A stretch of 64,000 nucleotides of DNA, from assembly GCF_000011345.1 (NCBI RefSeq), contig NC_004113.1, forward strand, positions 1,364,001 to 1,428,000, in the 5' to 3' direction. A program made the position numbers and the translations under genes. Below the pieces are notes generated by a model that searched no databases, was not told the origin of the DNA, and saw nothing but the letters and a program-made list of their open reading frames with translations. Source of the stretch: Thermosynechococcus vestitus BP-1. GTDB taxonomy: Bacteria > Cyanobacteriota > Cyanobacteriia > Thermosynechococcales > Thermosynechococcaceae. This document shows, one piece after another, positions 1 through 8,727 of the stretch. Position 1 is the first letter of the stretch. Each line of letters begins with the position of its first letter.

Positions 1-349
1 GGTGGATAGCTTTGAGCTCGCCCGCACCCACATTCAAACGGAAACAGAGGCGGAAGAAAAAATTCACCGCAGCTATCAGGGGGTTTACAAGCAACTAGTG
101 GAGTGCCTCAAGCGCATTGGCGTTTCGGCGATGCAGGCCAAAGGCAAGCCTTTTGATCCCAATCTCCACGAGGCTGTGCTGCGGGAAGCAACGAATGAAC
201 ATCCTGAAGGCACAGTGATCGAAGAACTCAAACGGGGGTACATGCTAGGCGATCGCGTGTTGCGCCATGCCATGGTTAAAGTGGCTGCTCCCCCTGAAGA
301 GGGTAGTGCTAGTAACACAAATCCCACCAATGATGTGACCGACGTGTAG
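1..349 (+). CDS. grpE: GrpE nucleotide exchange factor (C-terminal part)
   Basis: The frame is open from the first base, so only about the last 115 residues are present and the N-terminus lies outside the window. GrpE is the dimeric cochaperone that releases ADP from DnaK in the cytoplasm. The C-terminal beta-domain signature is clear: FDPNLHEAV around residue 51 of the visible part, followed by [12 protein letters not shown] and VLRHAMVKV. The last 20 residues are a Ser/Asn/Thr-rich tail. miaB starts 15 bases downstream on the same strand, so the two may be co-transcribed. Identity is from family recognition by eye. Confidence 0.93.
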   Translation, partial: VDSFELARTHIQTETEAEEKIHRSYQGVYKQLVECLKRIGVSAMQAKGKPFDPNLHEAVLREATNEHPEGTVIEELKRGYMLGDRVLRHAMVKVAAPPEEGSASNTNPTNDVTDV

Positions 350-364
350 AGACACTTCAAGGGA

Positions 365-1717
365 ATGCCACGCCGCTACTACATCACCACCTTTGGCTGC
401 CAAATGAATAAAGCTGACTCCGAGCGCATGGCCGGGATCCTGGAGGCCATGGGCCTGGAATTGGCCGCCGAACCGGATGAAGCCGATGTCTTGCTCTACA
501 ACACCTGCACAATTCGCGACAACGCCGAGCAAAAGCTCTATTCCTACCTGGGGCGGCAGGCTAAGCGCAAGCATCAAGATCCCAACCTAACGCTGATTGT
601 TGCTGGTTGTGTCGCTCAACAGGAGGGGGAGCAACTGCTGCGGCGAGTTCCTGAAGTGGATCTGGTGATGGGGCCACAGTATGCCAATCGCCTTGGTGAG
701 CTGCTTGAGCAGGTGTGGAATGGCAGCCAAGTGGTGGCCACAGAGCCGCTGCAGATTGTTGAGGACATTACCAAACCCCGGCGCGATAGTACGGTTACCG
801 CTTGGGTTAACGTGATTTATGGCTGTAATGAACGCTGTACCTACTGTGTGGTGCCGGGGGTACGGGGACAAGAGCAATCCCGCCGCCCCGAGGCAATCCG
901 TGCTGAAATTGAGGAGCTGGCCGCTCAAGGCTATAAGGAAGTGACACTCCTTGGCCAAAACATTGATGCCTACGGTCGTGATTTGCCGGGAATTACCCCA
1001 GAGGGCCGGCGACAGCACACGTTTACCGATTTGCTTTATTACATCCATGATGTTGCTGGGATTGAACGGATTCGCTTTGCCACCAGTCATCCCCGTTATT
1101 TTACGGAGCGATTGATTCGGGCTTGTGCCGAACTGCCCAAGGTGTGTAAGCATTTCCACATTCCTTTTCAGTCGGGAGATAACGAGATTCTCAAGGCAAT
1201 GGCACGGGGCTATACTCGCGAGCGCTATTTGCACATCATTGAAACGATTCGCCGCTATATGCCCGATGCGGCCATTAGTGCGGATGCGATTGTTGGTTTT
1301 CCCGGTGAAACGGAAGAACAATTCCAGCGTACCCTCGATCTGGTGGCAGCGGTGGGGTTTGACCAACTGAATACGGCGGCCTATTCTCCGCGACCCAATA
1401 CACCGGCGGCCACGTGGGAAAATCAAGTGCCAGAAGCAATTAAAGAAGATCGCCTCCAACGGCTGAATCATTTAGTGGCTAAGATTGCTGGCGATCGCTC
1501 CCAACGCTATCTCGGACGGGAAGAGGTCGTGCTGGTGGAGGGGGTGAATCCCAAGGATGCGCAGCAAGTCTATGGTCGCACCGATGGTAACCGCCTCACG
1601 TACCTACCTGGCGATATTGAGACCCTACGGGGGCAACTGGTGCGTGTCCGCATTACCGAGGCGCGAGCTTTTAGCCTCAGTGGCGTACCCCTTGCGGCGT
1701 CGTCCTTAGTTTGCTGA
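365..1717 (+). CDS. miaB: tRNA-2-methylthio-N6-dimethylallyladenosine synthase MiaB
   Basis: A 450-residue radical-SAM methylthiotransferase that adds a methylthio group to i6A37 of tRNAs reading UNN codons. Domains in order: UPF0004 (about 1-125) with three cluster-binding cysteines (FGCQMN, NTCTIR, AGCVAQ), radical-SAM core (about 145-370) with the CNERCTYC triad, and a C-terminal TRAM domain (about 380-445). The length is normal for the family. The ATG at 365 fits because [12 protein letters not shown] then sits at the usual distance from the N-terminus. It follows grpE by 15 bases and converges on pfkA, with only 11 bases between the stop codons. Confidence 0.96.
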   Translation: MPRRYYITTFGCQMNKADSERMAGILEAMGLELAAEPDEADVLLYNTCTIRDNAEQKLYSYLGRQAKRKHQDPNLTLIVAGCVAQQEGEQLLRRVPEVDLVMGPQYANRLGELLEQVWNGSQVVATEPLQIVEDITKPRRDSTVTAWVNVIYGCNERCTYCVVPGVRGQEQSRRPEAIRAEIEELAAQGYKEVTLLGQNIDAYGRDLPGITPEGRRQHTFTDLLYYIHDVAGIERIRFATSHPRYFTERLIRACAELPKVCKHFHIPFQSGDNEILKAMARGYTRERYLHIIETIRRYMPDAAISADAIVGFPGETEEQFQRTLDLVAAVGFDQLNTAAYSPRPNTPAATWENQVPEAIKEDRLQRLNHLVAKIAGDRSQRYLGREEVVLVEGVNPKDAQQVYGRTDGNRLTYLPGDIETLRGQLVRVRITEARAFSLSGVPLAASSLVC

Positions 1718-1728
1718 TTCAGGGGGTT

Positions 1729-2838
1729 CTAGATCGCGCAAATCACTTGATCACGGCAGAGGGTGGGATCTACGTAGGGCAGCATTGGCTTATCACCAAC
1801 GTAAATCCCCAATCCTTGAGCTGTGCGAATCAAGAAGCTATTGGGATCCACATGGCGTGGGCATTTAGCAACAACATCGGCAATGGGCACCGTCACCACT
1901 TGCCCTGCCTGCCACGCCACCATGCGGCCAAAGGTCCCTTGAGCTGCCAAATCTACAGCGGTATTGCCCATACCTGCTGCCAGCAGCCGATCCATGGCCA
2001 TCGGGGCGCCCCCCCGCTGAATATGCCCCAACACTGAAACCCGGAGCTCAATGGGGATGGGACTGTGCTGGGCAATTTTATCGGCAATATACTGGCCAAT
2101 ACTGCAATGACGAGGATGGTTGGCGTCTTCTTCTAGTTGCTTGGAGCCTTCAGCAACGACGATGAGGGCAAACTGACGTCCCCAGCGATCGCGCAACTTC
2201 TGCAGGTGCTGGCAAATGCCTTCAATGGAGTAGGGAATTTCTGGAATCAGGATAATGTCAGCACCTCCGGCAATGCCCGAGTAGAGAGCCAAGTGACCAG
2301 CGGTGCGCCCCATCACTTCCACCACAAACACACGATCATGGCTAGCGGCGGTGGAGGTAATTCGATTCAGAGCTTCGACAACAGTGTTGACAGCGGTATC
2401 AAAGCCAATGGCGCGATCGGTCAAGGCGACATCATTATCAATGGTTTTCGGGATTGCCAGGAAATTCCAGTTTCCCTTTTGCGCCAGTTGATGTAGAATC
2501 CTTAGGCTGCCATCGCCACAAATGGCAATGAGGGCATCCAAGCCCAATTCATAGTACCCGGCAATCACTTCATCGGCATGGCCAAGGGTATCCCCCTTAT
2601 TAATCGCCCCAAGAATGGTTCCCCCCATGTTGAGCAGGACATCCATGCCCCCAAGGCCTTCTGCATTGAGGGGGATCGCCTTCCGCTCAATTAGCCCCTG
2701 GGTGGCGTGAAGAATACCAAGCACTTCCCAACCGTAACTTAGGGTGGCATGGGCAACAATGGCACGGATAGCCGTATTTAGACCTGGGCAATCTCCGCCA
2801 CTGGTGAACACCCCCAGTCGTTTGCGGCTGCTACTCAT
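1729..2838 (-). CDS. pfkA: 6-phosphofructokinase
   Basis: A 369-residue phosphofructokinase that phosphorylates fructose-6-phosphate in glycolysis. The N-terminus carries the nucleotide-binding GVFTSGGDCPGLN motif. CGDGS (about 107-111) has glycine at the position that distinguishes ATP-type from pyrophosphate-type enzymes (aspartate in the latter). PKTIDND follows, with lysine where E. coli PfkA has glycine, and then MGRTAGHLA. This Gly/Lys pairing is known from plant-type and many cyanobacterial PFKs and is usually ATP-dependent; the phosphoryl donor here is inferred. The gene is alone on the minus strand, convergent with miaB and divergent from dnaG. Confidence 0.93.
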   Translation of the reverse strand: MSSSRKRLGVFTSGGDCPGLNTAIRAIVAHATLSYGWEVLGILHATQGLIERKAIPLNAEGLGGMDVLLNMGGTILGAINKGDTLGHADEVIAGYYELGLDALIAICGDGSLRILHQLAQKGNWNFLAIPKTIDNDVALTDRAIGFDTAVNTVVEALNRITSTAASHDRVFVVEVMGRTAGHLALYSGIAGGADIILIPEIPYSIEGICQHLQKLRDRWGRQFALIVVAEGSKQLEEDANHPRHCSIGQYIADKIAQHSPIPIELRVSVLGHIQRGGAPMAMDRLLAAGMGNTAVDLAAQGTFGRMVAWQAGQVVTVPIADVVAKCPRHVDPNSFLIRTAQGLGIYVGDKPMLPYVDPTLCRDQVICAI

Positions 2839-3031
2839 GAATACTTGCTCCCTATGTGAACGGTTGTGGCTTCAAAGCCTGCCTCTGACTCTAACAAGGG
2901 CACCGTCAACATCCTAGCGAAGGTCAATGGCCCTTGACCGCCTGAGTTAAGCGCTTGCAACATGCTTAGGAATCCTTGAATTTTCCAGAGGCGAATATTT
3001 CCCTTGGGGGATCGGCTAACCTAAATAATCT

Positions 3032-5116
3032 ATGGACATTCCTCGCCTACACCCCGATACGATTGAGGCTGTGCGCCAAGCGGTCAACATTGTTGATGTG
3101 GTGGCCGAGCACGTTGTTCTACGCAAGCGCGGGCGTGAATACGTGGGCTGTTGTCCGTTTCATGAGGAGAAAACCCCCAGTTTTACGGTCAGCCCCCTCA
3201 AGGGTTTTTACTACTGTTTTGGCTGTGGTGCCGGGGGCAATGCGATTAAGTTTCTGATGGAGTTGCAAAAGCGCTCCTTTGCTGAGGTGGTCCTCGACCT
3301 TGCCCAACGCCATCAGATTCCAGTGCGCACCCTTGATAGTGAGCAAAAGCAGGCACTACAGGCGCGGCTGTCTTTGCAAGAGCAGCTCTATGAGATTCTG
3401 GCGATCGCCACCAGTTTCTATGAACACGCCCTGCGGCAGCCCATTGGTCAAGCGGCTCAAGACTATTTGCAGCGGCAGCGCCACCTCAAGGAAGAAACCA
3501 TCCAACAGTTTCGCTTAGGCTATGCCCCTGCAGGTTGGCAAGTACTCTACACTTACCTTGTGGAACAAAAGGGATATCCTGCTGCTTTAGTCGAGCAGGC
3601 GGGCTTGATTATGCCTCAGCGGACAGGGGACCGCTACTATGACCGCTTTCGCGATCGCCTGATAATCCCGATTATGGATACCCAAGGACGGGTGGTGGGC
3701 TTTGGCGGTCGGACTCTCAGCAATGAGGAGCCGAAGTATCTTAACTCCCCAGAAACCCCCATTTTTAACAAGGGGCAGTTACTCTTTGGTCTTGATAAAG
3801 CGCGTCAAGCGATCGCTCAAACAGATCAAGCCATTGTGGTTGAGGGCTACTTTGATGTTATGGCCCTACACCAAGCGGGGTTTCCCCAGACGGTAGCTAG
3901 TTTAGGAACTGCCCTCAGTCAAGCCCAAATTAAGTTGCTACTGCGCTACACCGAGTCAAAGCAAATTATCCTCAACTTTGATGCAGATAAGGCGGGACAG
4001 CGGGCTGCCGATCGCGCCATTGGCGAGGCTGCGGATTTGGTCTATCGGGGGGATCTGCGACTGCGGATTCTCACCTTGCCAGCGGGTAAGGATGCGGCGG
4101 ACTTTTTCACAGTGGATGAGGCGACCTTGGCGGCACGGCGGGCAGCCTACCAAACCCTGTTGGATCAAGCTCCCCTTTGGCTGGACTGGCAAATCCAGAC
4201 CCTTGTGCAGCAGTACGATCTTGAGCAGGGGGATCAATTTCAGCAAGCCAGCCAAGCCCTCAGTGAACTTTTGGCCAAGCTTCCCAACGCCACCCTGCGC
4301 AGCCACTACATTCACCACTGTGCTGAGCTATTGGGACGCCACGATAGTCGTTTGACACTCCATCTTGAAGAGGCGCTGCGGCAACAGGTGCGGGGGTACC
4401 GCTGGCCGGGGCGATCGCAAAAATGGCAGCGTCCAGCGGACTATAATTTGCGTCAAGCAGCGGAAGAACAGCTACTGCGCCTCTACCTCCACCGTGGCGA
4501 ATATCGCCCTCTGATTCGGCAAACGTTGCAAGCACGGGATATTGAATTTAGCCTCTCCCACCACCGTTGGCTGTGGCGGCAGATCTTGGCCGTTGAAGAA
4601 GAACACTGTGGCGGCCGGCCTGACCCCGATGATCCCTATAACGCCGAGTGGCCACTGCATTCACCCACCGAGGCGGGAACACAACTGACGGACTTGGATT
4701 TGGTTAGCCATCTTTTTGATCGCCTTGATGAAGCAGAAGACGCTTCTTTGATCACTCCGCTCCTACATTTAGATGAGACTACTGCCAGCGGTCTCGATCG
4801 CCCCAAACTAGTTATCGAGGCCGCCGCCGCTGCCCTTGAGCGCATTACCATTGAAAAGGAATGTCGCTACCTCCTGCAGTCTTGGCAGGAAATTGTTGCC
4901 TTGATTTTAAGTGAATCTCCGGCCACTGAAGACCTGCGCCGCTATCTGCCACTCATCAATAGCAACACTGAGATTGACGATATTGCCGATGTCATACCAG
5001 AGCGGCTGCAAGTTCTTGCACGACTGCGCCGTAAGTACTACCAGAATCGCCAATATCTTCAGCAATTGGATCAGCAGCGCTGTCCTTCCTTGGCGCTGAT
5101 CCGTGACTATTCCTGA
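3032..5116 (+). CDS. dnaG: DNA primase DnaG
   Basis: A 694-residue bacterial primase that makes RNA primers at the replication fork. Visible parts: the N-terminal CHC2 zinc ribbon (CCPFHEEKTPSF with FGCGAGGNA, about 40-65), the core with FGGRTL and the TOPRIM segment (VVEGYFDVMAL, then LNFDADKAG at about 315), and a divergent C-terminal helicase-binding region (about 440-694) with an acidic stretch rich in D and P near 525-545. Length is slightly above the usual 600-660 because of that C-terminal region. The ATG at 3032 gives the standard start MDIPRLHPDTIEAVR. The gene stands alone; 193 bases separate it from the divergent pfkA. Confidence 0.96.
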   Translation: MDIPRLHPDTIEAVRQAVNIVDVVAEHVVLRKRGREYVGCCPFHEEKTPSFTVSPLKGFYYCFGCGAGGNAIKFLMELQKRSFAEVVLDLAQRHQIPVRTLDSEQKQALQARLSLQEQLYEILAIATSFYEHALRQPIGQAAQDYLQRQRHLKEETIQQFRLGYAPAGWQVLYTYLVEQKGYPAALVEQAGLIMPQRTGDRYYDRFRDRLIIPIMDTQGRVVGFGGRTLSNEEPKYLNSPETPIFNKGQLLFGLDKARQAIAQTDQAIVVEGYFDVMALHQAGFPQTVASLGTALSQAQIKLLLRYTESKQIILNFDADKAGQRAADRAIGEAADLVYRGDLRLRILTLPAGKDAADFFTVDEATLAARRAAYQTLLDQAPLWLDWQIQTLVQQYDLEQGDQFQQASQALSELLAKLPNATLRSHYIHHCAELLGRHDSRLTLHLEEALRQQVRGYRWPGRSQKWQRPADYNLRQAAEEQLLRLYLHRGEYRPLIRQTLQARDIEFSLSHHRWLWRQILAVEEEHCGGRPDPDDPYNAEWPLHSPTEAGTQLTDLDLVSHLFDRLDEAEDASLITPLLHLDETTASGLDRPKLVIEAAAAALERITIEKECRYLLQSWQEIVALILSESPATEDLRRYLPLINSNTEIDDIADVIPERLQVLARLRRKYYQNRQYLQQLDQQRCPSLALIRDYS

Positions 5117-5706
5117 TTGGCCTTCAGGGTGTTGAGTGTGTGCCATTCCTGCAAAAAGGGCTGTCCCTAAAAGCGAAAAAAATGAGTTTCAAGTAACAAT
5201 AGAGGCGAGAATCACGTATCAGGCACTTAGTAAGGTGGGTGTCATAAACAGTGTTGTCAAAAATTTTGCCCGTCGGGGACGGTTAGGACAGTAAAAAAGG
5301 CGATCGCCCCACCGCCTATCACTAAATTGATGGGAAATTGATCAGGAGCTGAAACAGCTTATATGGCTATTTCGAAAGATAGTGAAATATTCCAGAGAGA
5401 AATAGATAACCCTTGAAGAGTCCTGAATATCCTGAAAGAACACGAGCTATAGCCTCGATTTACAAGAGCGCCTTGTCTCCTATGTCAAGTAGGGTAGCAA
5501 ATGATGAGGTGATTGGCAATTAATGATTGTGCCGCCTAATGTTTCATTCTTTGTTGGAGTTGCTATAAATACAGGTTGTTGAAAAGGTGATGGTATTGTC
5601 AATTCCAGAACATAGATCAGCGTGATGAACAATGAAAAAACAAAAAGAGCAAAAGTGCCTCCTAAGCCTGAAGACTTTTGCAGATGATTAATCTACCAAA
5701 AAAGAG
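5117..5706. other. Gene-free stretch between dnaG and the amino-acid ABC genes
   Basis: About 590 bases without a supportable gene. It is more AT-rich than its flanks and holds only very short open frames. It contains one HIP1 octamer (near 5300) and one copy of a dispersed repeat of about 94 bases (5362-5455) that recurs at 56079-56173. I see no tRNA, rRNA or recognised structured RNA here. The dnaG 3' end and the natA/livG-type 3' end face each other across it. Confidence 0.6.
5362..5455 (+). repeat. Dispersed repeat, copy A
   Basis: This segment matches 56079-56173 in the same orientation, at roughly four identities in five with one single-base gap (counted by eye). Shared blocks include GCTATTTCGAAAG, AGAGAGA, CTTGAAG, TCCTGAATATCCT, AAAGAACACGA and CTATAGCCT. 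The best-kept outer ends, TAT-G-CTAT and CTATAG, are weakly inverted. Both copies lie in gene-free DNA. It may be a short non-autonomous mobile repeat or a conserved regulatory or RNA element; the sequence does not decide. Confidence 0.75.
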
Positions 5707-6519
5707 TTATTGTCCGAGGTAAGCCCTCAAGACCTCAGGATTGGTTTGAATCTCACTTGGGGGACCGTCAACAAGATTTTTCCCCTCCGCTAGGACCCAA
5801 ATATGCTGACACAGGGACATGACCACGTCCATATTATGTTCAATAATGAGAAATGTCACGCCCTCTTGATTCCAGCGCACAATATGCCCACAAATTTGGT
5901 TGATCAAGGTCGGATTAACGCCGGCGGCTGGCTCATCGAGGAGTACCATGCGGGGACGGTGCATCATGACTCGCGCCATTTCAAGGAGTTTTCGCTGCCC
6001 CCCCGATAATGCACCCGCATAGTCATTGGCTTTGGCTGCTAGCCCCACAGACTCTAAAATTGCCCACGCCCGTTGCCGCAGTTCCTGTTCCTCTTGGCGG
6101 ACACGCCGGGGTTGAAGCCAGGTATTCCACAACTTCTCCCCAGTTTGCAGAGGGGCTGCCAAGAGCATATTTTCGAGAACTGATAGGCGTGAGAGTACCC
6201 GCGGCACTTGGAAGGTGCGCAGGAGTCCCTGAAGGGCAACTTGGTAGGTTGGCAGATGGCTAATGGGGACACCATCAAAAATCACACGGCCTTGGTCGGG
6301 TGTAAGGAAGTTGCACAAGAGGTTGAATAGGGTGGTTTTGCCGGCACCGTTGGGACCAATGAGACCGGTAATGCTGCCACGGCTAACCCGAATTTCCACA
6401 TGGTCTACGGCCCGAATGCCATCAAAACTTTTGCATAGTCCTGTGGCCACGAGGAGGTCTGAGGGTAAGACTGGACTGACACCGCTAGAGATGGGCGCGA
6501 GAGAAGGTTCATCGACCAA
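5707..6519 (-). CDS. Branched-chain/neutral amino-acid ABC transporter ATPase (LivG/NatA type)
   Basis: A 270-residue ABC ATPase that would energise amino-acid uptake at the cytoplasmic membrane. Walker A is GPNGAGKTT (about 56-64), the signature is LSGGQRKLLE, Walker B is MVLLDEPAAGVNP, and the switch histidine is in IIEHNMD. The sequence around GLLRTFQVPRV and the PAAGVNP D-loop are typical of LivG. Its start overlaps the 3' end of the permease gene by 11 bases, which implies translational coupling. In cyanobacteria this pair corresponds to natA with natC or natD of the neutral amino-acid system; the binding protein and second ATPase are not in this window, so the substrate is inferred. Confidence 0.88.
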   Translation of the reverse strand: MVDEPSLAPISSGVSPVLPSDLLVATGLCKSFDGIRAVDHVEIRVSRGSITGLIGPNGAGKTTLFNLLCNFLTPDQGRVIFDGVPISHLPTYQVALQGLLRTFQVPRVLSRLSVLENMLLAAPLQTGEKLWNTWLQPRRVRQEEQELRQRAWAILESVGLAAKANDYAGALSGGQRKLLEMARVMMHRPRMVLLDEPAAGVNPTLINQICGHIVRWNQEGVTFLIIEHNMDVVMSLCQHIWVLAEGKNLVDGPPSEIQTNPEVLRAYLGQ

Positions 6520-7759
6520 GGCTGAGTTCCTCCTTTTTGCCCAAAATACCTTGGGGTCGCCACATCATCAAGAGAATGAGGACAAGGCCAATGAGCATCA
6601 TCCGCAGGGCCTCTAAGCGACCGCCATCCAGGGGAATAAAGCGGGTCAGTGCAGTGTAGGCCCAAAAGAGGGCAGCACCGAGGAGAGGTCCCATGTTGTT
6701 GCCTGCCCCCCCCAAAACCACAATTGTCCACGCCTGAAATGTAATCAGAGAGACAAAGCCATCGGGGTTAATGAATGTGAGCTGCCAGGCATAAAACGAC
6801 CCTGCCACTGCCGCGATCGCTCCCCCCAACAGCAGCGATTGCATTTTGTAGGCAAAGACATTCTTGCCGAGCGCTTTGGCCACCTCCTCATCTTCGCGGA
6901 TTGCTTTGAGTACCCGTCCCCAGGGGGAATGAATCCAACGCTCTAACTGCCACACCACCAAGGCTAAAACCAAGACCAACAGCCACAATAGCCCAGCCCG
7001 GTAACTGAACTCCCACAGACCAAGGGTAAGGGCTTTGACCACAAGACCAACCAAGGCAGCAGCCAAGGTATTCAGGGCAATGGGAAACACCGCTCGTCTT
7101 TCTGGAGGGCAATAGTTGCTCAGGAGAGCGATCGCCCCACCCAGGGTCACCAGTGTCAACACAAGAGGCAAAATGGCAATTCCCCCTCCCAAGCTCAAAG
7201 GCAGTAACGTTGCCCAAAGGCTAAGGCTACCGGCAATCAACAAAGTTGCATAGCTAGGGAGTAACCAGCGGGGGTGCGATCGCCCATACTGCCGCTGTAA
7301 CCATTGCCACCACTGCCATCCAGCCCCCGCCACCACCGCCCAAAAGAGAGCAATCATCCCCAGCTTGGTCGGTATATTGGGATTAAACTGAGCAAGGGGC
7401 AGTGGAAACCCATACACCCCCCGACCCCCTCGGGTTAGCCAATCCTCATTGAGGGCAATCAAGCGGACAATTTCCGCCATGCCGATGGTCACAATTGCCA
7501 GGTAATCTTCCCGCAGTCGTAGCGTAGCCATCCCCATTAAAAAGCCCAGTCCCATGGCCAGCACCACCCCAGCAAGGACGGCAAAGAACATCGGCACGCC
7601 AGCAATCCCCAACAAAATCGTGGTGTAGGAACCAATGGCCAAAAAGCCGACATGGCCAAAGTTAATTAGCCCCGTATAACCCCAGTGCAAATTCAGCCCC
7701 AAGCTAAAGAGGGCAAAGGTGGCAGTGAAAATACCAAGGGAAATGAGATAGCCAACCAT
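6509..7759 (-). CDS. Branched-chain/neutral amino-acid ABC transporter permease (LivM type)
   Basis: A roughly 416-residue polytopic permease of the LivM family, partner of the downstream LivG-type ATPase. Near the N-terminus is ALFSLGLNLHWGYTGLINFG, a LivM hallmark, and the ATPase-contact loop (EDEEVAKALGKN) lies in the C-terminal third. I count about ten hydrophobic segments. It is longer than bacterial LivM, with an extra hydrophobic insert at about 140-240, as in cyanobacterial NatC proteins. The frame is open further upstream to a TTG at 7825, but ATG 7759 (MVGYLIS) matches the usual family start. Substrate class is inferred from family and pairing. Confidence 0.87.
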   Translation of the reverse strand: MVGYLISLGIFTATFALFSLGLNLHWGYTGLINFGHVGFLAIGSYTTILLGIAGVPMFFAVLAGVVLAMGLGFLMGMATLRLREDYLAIVTIGMAEIVRLIALNEDWLTRGGRGVYGFPLPLAQFNPNIPTKLGMIALFWAVVAGAGWQWWQWLQRQYGRSHPRWLLPSYATLLIAGSLSLWATLLPLSLGGGIAILPLVLTLVTLGGAIALLSNYCPPERRAVFPIALNTLAAALVGLVVKALTLGLWEFSYRAGLLWLLVLVLALVVWQLERWIHSPWGRVLKAIREDEEVAKALGKNVFAYKMQSLLLGGAIAAVAGSFYAWQLTFINPDGFVSLITFQAWTIVVLGGAGNNMGPLLGAALFWAYTALTRFIPLDGGRLEALRMMLIGLVLILLMMWRPQGILGKKEELSLGR

Positions 7760-7933
7760 TGAGATCGTGGAAGTTAAGGGCAATACAGCTGCGCGGTGCT
7801 GTTGCGATCGCGCCAGTGGATGCAAGAATCAAAATGCCTATATTTTATACATCATTGATTACCGCTTCGCCCAAGGCACAACTCACTCCATTTTTTGGCA
7901 CACTAGGGAGCACAATTATTTGAGCAAGGGTGG

Positions 7934-8600
7934 ATGCCTGAAACTGTGGCCACCCATTTTCAAGGGCAACTACAACGTTTGCGCAGTGACTTGCGGCGAT
8001 TAGGGGCACGGGTGGAAAGTCTCTATCAACTGGCCTATGGTGGCCTGATGGAGCGAAATCTCCTCGTGTTGAGCAGTTGATCCAAAGGGAACAAGACATT
8101 AACCGCGGTGCTCAAGAACTCAATCGCCCGGCGATCGCCCTGCTGACGTTGTAAATCCCCGTGGCGGAGGATCTGCGATTCTTGATCATGCTTTCCCACT
8201 TCTGTTGCGATCTAGAGCTCATCGGCGATGATGCCCTTGAAATTGGCTGTGCTGCTCAAACGCTGCTACGGTACCCCCGCACCATACCTTGAGGACATCC
8301 GCTTGATGTTCGAGAGAGTACCACTGTTGCTATCGGCAGCCCGCTCCGCCATTGCCGATTTTGATTGCCAATTTTGATCCTGAGGCGGGACTAACCTTAG
8401 CCAACGGTGATGATGCCGTCGATGCTGACTACCCACGTCTTTATGGGCGACTTTGCGCCCCTTTGAATCCCCAAGAGCCGGTGAAACTGCGCTTGATCCT
8501 ACTGCCGCTGATTCGCAATTTGGAGCCCATGGCTGATCATGGGACAACGATTAGCCAGCGCGTCTGCTTCATTGTGGGGGGGGGAAGACCCTTAGGAAAA
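7934..8600 (+). pseudogene. phoU: phoU remnant with three frameshifts and a nonsense codon
   Basis: A PhoU-like phosphate-signalling regulator can be read across three frames. ATG 7934 gives HFQGQLQRLRSDLRRLGA, ending at LLVLSS-stop. The next frame (from about 8068) gives VEQLIQREQDINRGAQEL, then TAA at 8152, then PVAEDLRFL and CCDLELIGDDA. From about 8285 another frame reads YLEDIRLMFERV. From about 8352 the last frame reads DDAVDADYPRLYG, IRNLEPMADHGT and ISQRVCFIVGG. Order and spacing match the two three-helix PhoU repeats. Four lesions make a functional product very unlikely. No phosphate transport gene is adjacent. Confidence 0.85.
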
Positions 8601-8727
8601 ATTGATGTTTTATGCTCGCTGTGGGCCTAATTGAGTCCACAACCTTTGAGAATAGAACTAGTCCTAATTCATCAGTGTTGTCGTGCCTGTGCTCTAACCT
8701 GAGGATGGGCCTGTTGGGAGGTAAGGC

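Noticed and set aside
587-1471. Long open frame opposite miaB (294 codons, minus strand)
   Set aside because: It is fully antisense to a gene with clear MiaB motifs and shows no recognisable domain; such frames arise from codon bias.
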